Assembly (NCBI GenBank): GCA_950106755.1
Contig: OX467086.1
Span: forward strand, 23,082,001 to 23,146,000
Direction of reading: 5' to 3'
From: Climacium dendroides
Lineage: Eukaryota; Streptophyta; Bryopsida; Hypnales; Climaciaceae
DNA length: 64,000 nucleotides
The notes under the pieces were generated by a model. That model saw only the letters and a list, made by a program, of their open reading frames with translations, did not search any database and was not told the DNA's origin. How positions within the stretch are numbered: the stretch's first letter is position 1; every line of letters begins with the position of its first letter. Below are positions 58,471 to 64,000 of this stretch, in pieces. A program made the translations under genes and the position numbers.

Positions 58471-59471
58471 AAATAGAAAAATCCAATTATAATAAAGAGG
58501 TATCGATTTTTACTACATTTGGGCATTGTCACCCAATATTGAAATCTCTATAAAAGAAATTGTAAAACTTTTTTTGAGATGCTTGCTTAGTGAAATATGT
58601 GCATATGAATGTTCCCTACATATATCCACATTTGGACTTAAAAAATTCACCACGGATTGCTTGCAATAAAATATCATATAAAACCATGGAAATTGGCTTT
58701 AAAAATTCACTAGAAATAGAACTTTGCTTTTCCAAAACCAAAATTTGGTAGGCTTGAGTGGGATTGCTTGAAGATGACATGATAATTATGTTTACCAAAA
58801 TATACCAATTATACTCCACATACATAAAAAAGTTTGAATGATTGAGAGAGGCAATTCATAAATGAAACAATCCCTATGGTACACTTTATTGATGAATTGC
58901 CCATTTCTATCCCGTGCATTTTTTTACATAGCATGGAAGAGAATTGGAATTTTTCTTCTTGAATTATTTACACTCAATTCTCATACAATCCCACTCAAGC
59001 CTACCAAATTTCAGTTAAAAAAAAGAAAATTTTCATTTTTGGTGAATGTTTGAAGTCATTTTTCATGGTTTCACAAAATATTTTATAGAATGCAATTGCT
59101 GATGAATTTTTTAAATTCGATTGCATGGATATGTAGTTAACATCCATACGCACATCTTTCATATTAAAAAACACCCCATTAAATAAGAAAAATATAAACT
59201 CCCAATAAGGGCTCAATTGAGGCGTCATATGACCAAACTTTTGTGAAACAGATATCTTCCCTCAACTTCAAAGGTTTGATGTCTTGGAATGGGTTTTTTT
59301 GAAGGATTTTAGGGACATTGGAGCTTGGGGCATACTAAATTTCAATATCTTTTTAGCAATTTTAATTTTGGGACTTATTACCATGAAGTGTTGATTTTTG
59401 TTTTTTTGAATGATATGGTAAACATTTTTGCATTGTGATACTCTAAACAATAATAATAGTTTTAGTAATAA
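58471..59471. repeat. Unit 4 P block (inverted repeat) and start of Q
   Basis: Arms at about 58480-58790 and 58975-59170, collinear with unit 1 (16480-17285). No gene. Confidence 0.6.
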
Positions 59472-60337
59472 CTAGCGGTTGGCACTTGCTATGCTAAGCA
59501 TTCATCATTAGAATTTTATTAGAATTTTTTTGTATTAGATAGAATGCTAAACAAAAATTTCAAGAAATCTTCAAATAAAAATGACTAAAATCTTTGTATA
59601 ATATTTTTTATGAGTAAGCATATATTGAAATGTACAATAGAAATTTATTGAATGATGAATGAAACATACGCAATGGTAAATACTATAAAAGATATACATA
59701 CATTAGAATGCATTAGAAAGTTGCCTCCATTGTTACAAAAAATGGTAGCCCAAATTGAAGAATTGAAAAGAAAAACCTATAAATCTCAAAAACTTTGTGA
59801 ACAACTTAATTGTTGTGGAATCCAAAATCACTTCAATTGAATAAATTTCTTAAATTCATTTGGTAGTAGCAATAGGAAATTGAAATCATGAAAGCTCAAA
59901 GCTCACAAAAGCACAAAATCATAGAAGTGCAAAGAAGTGTAAAGCCAAGAGAAGTAATGGATTTGCTACCTCTATAATATCATCATAAGGACTCTCTTTA
60001 ATATCACCTTAATTGGAACAACTATATTATTCCTATAATATCACCCTTTGTAAAAAGTGATATTACAAAAGTGATTGCAAATTGCTACTCTATTTTTGTA
60101 ATATCACATTGTGTGAAAATACAATTTCTATGTATGCATGATTGAAAATATTATTACAAAATATTTAAAATAATTATATTAAAGACTTATTGAAATCATT
60201 ATCATGCATTCTATTCAAATATATCAAAATTTACTAATATGTGATACAATGAATGCATAGCATAGCAAGCACGAGCCCCTAGTATTAATGGTAGCATTTG
60301 TCATATTATAGCGGAACTTATGATTTTAGCAGTATGA
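59472..60337 (-). mobile_element. Helitron copy H6, inserted in the AAT microsatellite
   Basis: On - it runs from TCATACTGCTAAAATC (60337) to CCAACCGCTAG (59472), 866 bp, between an A and a T of the TAATAA repeat that is uninterrupted in unit 1 (17457-17527). It has the same offset inverted repeat and internal TATAATATCAC words as H1-H4. Confidence 0.87.
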
Positions 60338-63035
60338 TGATAATAATAATATACAATCACAAGAAAGAAATTTCAGATTTTTGGAGCATATTTTGCATTT
60401 CATATGGATCTTATTTCACATAAATTTTAAATTTTCATCAAATTTCTTAATAACTTATAAATGACATGTAATTACATCTTTGCAAAACAAAAAATAAAAA
60501 ATCAATCACATATGGGTGCAAAATGGTAGCATAGAAAAAGATAGGAACTTTGAAGTTTTCAAATGACTCATGTTTCTTAATATTATTAAATAAATTTCAT
60601 TTTGTTTACATTCACCATAAAGAACTCAAGGTAGAAGCTAAGGTTTAACTCCACAATTCTAGGATTGTAAGTTTAATTGGTAATATGGGATTATATGCTT
60701 AAAGGGCACATAGGATGTCATCAATGATGGAACAAAAAATGATTCCAACATCAAATTCAAAGCCCTAAAAACTAAGAATACTATGCAAAAAGCAAGAAAA
60801 AATAAACAAAGTATTATGGCTTGTGTAGCATGAATGCAATAAGTAAATATTTTAGGTCATCAAAAATGGATCTTGCAAGCTTCAAGTTGCAAAACTCACT
60901 TGTGTAGGAAGTTGGAGACCAATAGCAAGTTTGAAGATCACTAAATCTATCACTAAAACATAAAGGTAAGGTTGAATAAATACTTTCTTTACTTCTCCAA
61001 ACCCTAAATCACTTTAAAATCCATATTTCATTCTTCAACAACTTACTAGGCAATCTGCACCATCATAAAAATTTATTCTTTTATGAAGACATGAACTAAT
61101 AACACAACTCAATACTAGCATCATAGTCATGCATTCCACATAATAGCATCCATGGGACCAAAATCTACAAAAAAGCCAAGTTAATCAATCATTTAGATTT
61201 CTTGCTATGTATCCACAACTACATGATTGATGAATACCAAGGCATTCCTTGAACTAGAATTTTATTACAAAGTTTCTCACACTTTCATTCTATAGAAGTC
61301 TCCCTCATTAACCTAAATGTTTCACACCAAAATTTATTCCCGTCTAAACTCCACCTTAGTGGAGAGAATGACAAAATGGCATCCTTGTCAAAGGTGGGTC
61401 CTCCCCAAACCACCACTTTTGACAATTGTGCCTAGTTATTATTATTAGATTATATAGATTTTTCAAATTTTTTTAAAGTGGCAAGTGAGAAGAACTTCCA
61501 ATGCAACAAACAACGTGACATTTGAATATTGTATGCAAAAATTATGAACGGTCAAAATTTATCTTAATACACGTTTTAAAATCAATTGTTTCATCAACAC
61601 ATGTACATATTGATTTTGGAGATGTACGTAGGGTAATGATGATGGCAGTTTTAGGCTATGTGTGATTTTGGGTGTATCTACCTTAAGTGGTATCTTTCAC
61701 AATAAATGAAACTACTAAACCAAGAAAAGAAGAAACTAGTGACATGGAGAATGGAATACGGTTTGCACGTTGACATTAAAGGCATTAGTGAACATACATT
61801 TAGGCCTTTGGCCCTTGAAATTATTGATTGCATAGGTAGACCATTTGCCTTTGCACTATGGCTTTAGGTAGATTGTTCTTGCATTTTCAAGCATGTCCAT
61901 ATGTTATTGTTTCTATTAGGCAAACAAGGTTTTCTTTGGAAATCATGGGCATGGGTTATGTGAGCACTTTGCTTTGTTTTTTTGACCATTTGTCTTCTTT
62001 AGGTTGTTGTATATAATGTGTATAAGCAATTCCTACTTCTTTTGAGTGAATAGTTAAAAACCATATTAAGAACAATAAAAATCAAATTTGAATTACAAAA
62101 ACGATACACATGTCAATTTCCATTGGAAAAGGGATACACTAATTGAAAAAAGTGGTATACTAGTCCTAAACCCTAATCTCCACAACAACCTTGATATTGA
62201 TTTCATGTCTCCTTCTCCTTCTTTGTCCCTTTCTACATCTTTCTTTTAACATTTGAAAAATTCCCCATTCAAAATTTACAAGCATGGCAATTAATATGTA
62301 GATTTGCATTTACACCAATGATTTGATGAATTTATGAAGAGCTCTAATTTTACCACTTATTCTAGGGAGTGAATACCATCAAAACCTCTACACACCGCTG
62401 AAGCCCTAGTCATGGTTACCCAGGCACAAAATCTCTATTTCATTTCATCTTTGCAATTATGATTTGAGGCACATGATGTGCAATTCAAATTTTCCATTTA
62501 AATCTTCCATTGTAAAAGAGTATGAGGTGCAATGATCCTACCAAGGCTCTTACAAGAAATGTTTGTATACAAATTTTCATTCAATCTCTATGAATATGCA
62601 ATTTTCTTTCTAATGGAACTTGAAAACTAAGCACAATCTTCAAAGACGCAATTTTCAAAGAGTCATATTAAATGCTTTCCTAAAGTGGACTCGTTTCATA
62701 AAGGATATTATACATGAGGAAGAAAAAATTACACGTCTTTAAAAAGTGTGTAGCATGTGCATCACAGAATCCCTCTTTCTCAATACTTTTCACACATCTA
62801 TAGATAATGCACAACAAGCACTCCTCAAAATCTCTCTTTCTTAGCAATTCTCAAAATATCTATACATTGATGTTCTTCAGTTGCTAACCTTTGATGTCTA
62901 CATATAATGTTTTCTAAGTACAAAGAACAGAGCAAGGATGTCTCAACACCCAACTTATAAACTAGAAAGAAAGAAAGAAAGAAAGAATTTTTTTGTAATT
63001 GATGGAGGACTAGAAATAAGTGGAATACCTTTGAG
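60338..63035. repeat. Unit 4 rest of Q and truncated R block
   Basis: Collinear with 17510-18787 and 20515-21860. Similarity to units 1 and 3 stops at about 63035, before any kinase. A GAAA microsatellite lies near 62966-62990. No gene. Confidence 0.6.
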
Positions 63036-64000
63036 ATCTCATGTAGTATTATAACTGTAGCTATTTTATTGAAATTTTGTTTAGAAATGTTAATTCCATC
63101 CATTTTCAATTGGTTGGTAGTAATTTGAGGATAATGTTTTATAGTTGCTGGTTCATTAGAGGTTTTGGGGAATGTTTCATCTATAGTGTAGATTATAGAT
63201 GAATGAGGTGTGTTCTATTGAAGGCGGTTACAATTCAGGTGAAAACTATGGTCAAAAGGCATTTTGCAGGGAATTGTAAAGTCAATTTGGAAGAGAGTCC
63301 AAAGCTCTTGCAGTGGTGGCCGACAATGGGGAGTTGGTAGAGTGAGCAATTGATTTTTGTTTTGAGGTGTGAGTTCAATGTGTGAGCGGAAGCGAAGCGT
63401 CTATAGTATTAGTGTTCAGAAAGCGTCTATAGTATTAGTGTTCGGGATAGTGGGGTTGGATCGATAGATATTATGGAGTGGAGATGGAAAGGAAAGAGAC
63501 AATTGTATTATTTTCTATATTGAAATACAAAGCGGAGATTATTGGTGAAAATTGTGTGTATGGATTCATGATTGAGTTATGAAATTATGATGTTTTCTAT
63601 TGTGTTGAGATTATGGATGTCAATGACTGTGTGTATTGAAATTGTGTATGTCAATTGTGAGTATGTTTGTACTAGACACCGAATCTATGGATTTAGTATC
63701 GTAAGGAAGTTCTATCGTCATAACTGGCTATGAAGGCATGTCTAAGTTTGGTTTCAATTGCTATATCAACTACATATGAGAAAGATGCCATTGAGTGTCA
63801 TATGATTTGAACTAAGAGATTAATCTATAGAGACAGTGTGATTGTAATGCATGGAGAATGAGCTTATAGACTAAATCAATAGAATTCAAAGATGAGTGAT
63901 ATCAAAGTTAATGGAAAATGGTCTAAATTGAATTAAAGAACATGTAAATCTTGCAATAGATTGGACAATTCAAAGTTTGGATGTAAGATCAATAGAGAAA
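63036..64000. other. Unmatched end of the window, no gene seen
   Basis: No match elsewhere in the window. The 23-bp word AAGCGTCTATAGTATTAGTG.. is doubled at 63395-63417 and 63421-63443. No credible coding sequence or RNA gene. Confidence 0.5.

Noticed and set aside
63395..63443. CRISPR-like repeat
   Set aside because: Only two copies with a 3-bp gap; a simple tandem duplication.

Overview
The window looks like nuclear DNA of a land plant, most likely a seed-free one (bryophyte, probably a moss; a lycophyte or fern is not excluded). The evidence is AT-rich intergenic DNA, telo-box words (AAACCCTA), CACTA, MULE and Helitron transposons, and an intronless kinase family whose DFE-type activation loop recalls families I associate with mosses. 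The species cannot be fixed from sequence alone. I see no rRNA, tRNA or CRISPR.

Region 1 (about 0.3-13.5 kb) is one large decayed transposon-like locus with two convergent genes. On + (672-6133) is a multi-domain protein ending in a Ulp1/SENP-type C48 cysteine protease whose H-D-Q-C residues are intact. On - (12629-8599) is a MULE-type DDE transposase with a SWIM zinc finger, preceded by a basic, EAR-motif-bearing part. Both carry in-frame stops and frame changes, and every stop is TAG or TGA. The 9-mer AGTGTTTCA is scattered across this locus and I did not see it elsewhere in the window.

Region 2 (about 13.7-63 kb) is a tandem array of four diverged segmental units, each built as [head repeat]-[P inverted repeats]-[Q]-[R]-[leader + kinase]: unit 1 13.7-29.4 kb, unit 2 29.4-44.5 kb, unit 3 44.8-57.1 kb, unit 4 57.7-63.0 kb (no kinase before its similarity ends). 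Three full-length, single-exon kinase genes of 456-458 codons lie on the - strand (25794-27167, 41978-43348, 54192-55568). They are the only genes here that look intact.

Because the units are paralogous, many insertions can be read against an empty site within the same window. These are a 1,126-bp CACTA element (TSD TCA), a 1,727-bp TG...CA element that looks like a solo LTR (TSD ATGTA), Helitrons inserted exactly between A and T (one nested in another), a 128-bp hAT-like MITE (TSD CAGTGTGG), a 1,019-bp almost fully palindromic element flanked by TA, and two further MITE families. Outside region 1 and the kinases the window is essentially non-coding repeat DNA.
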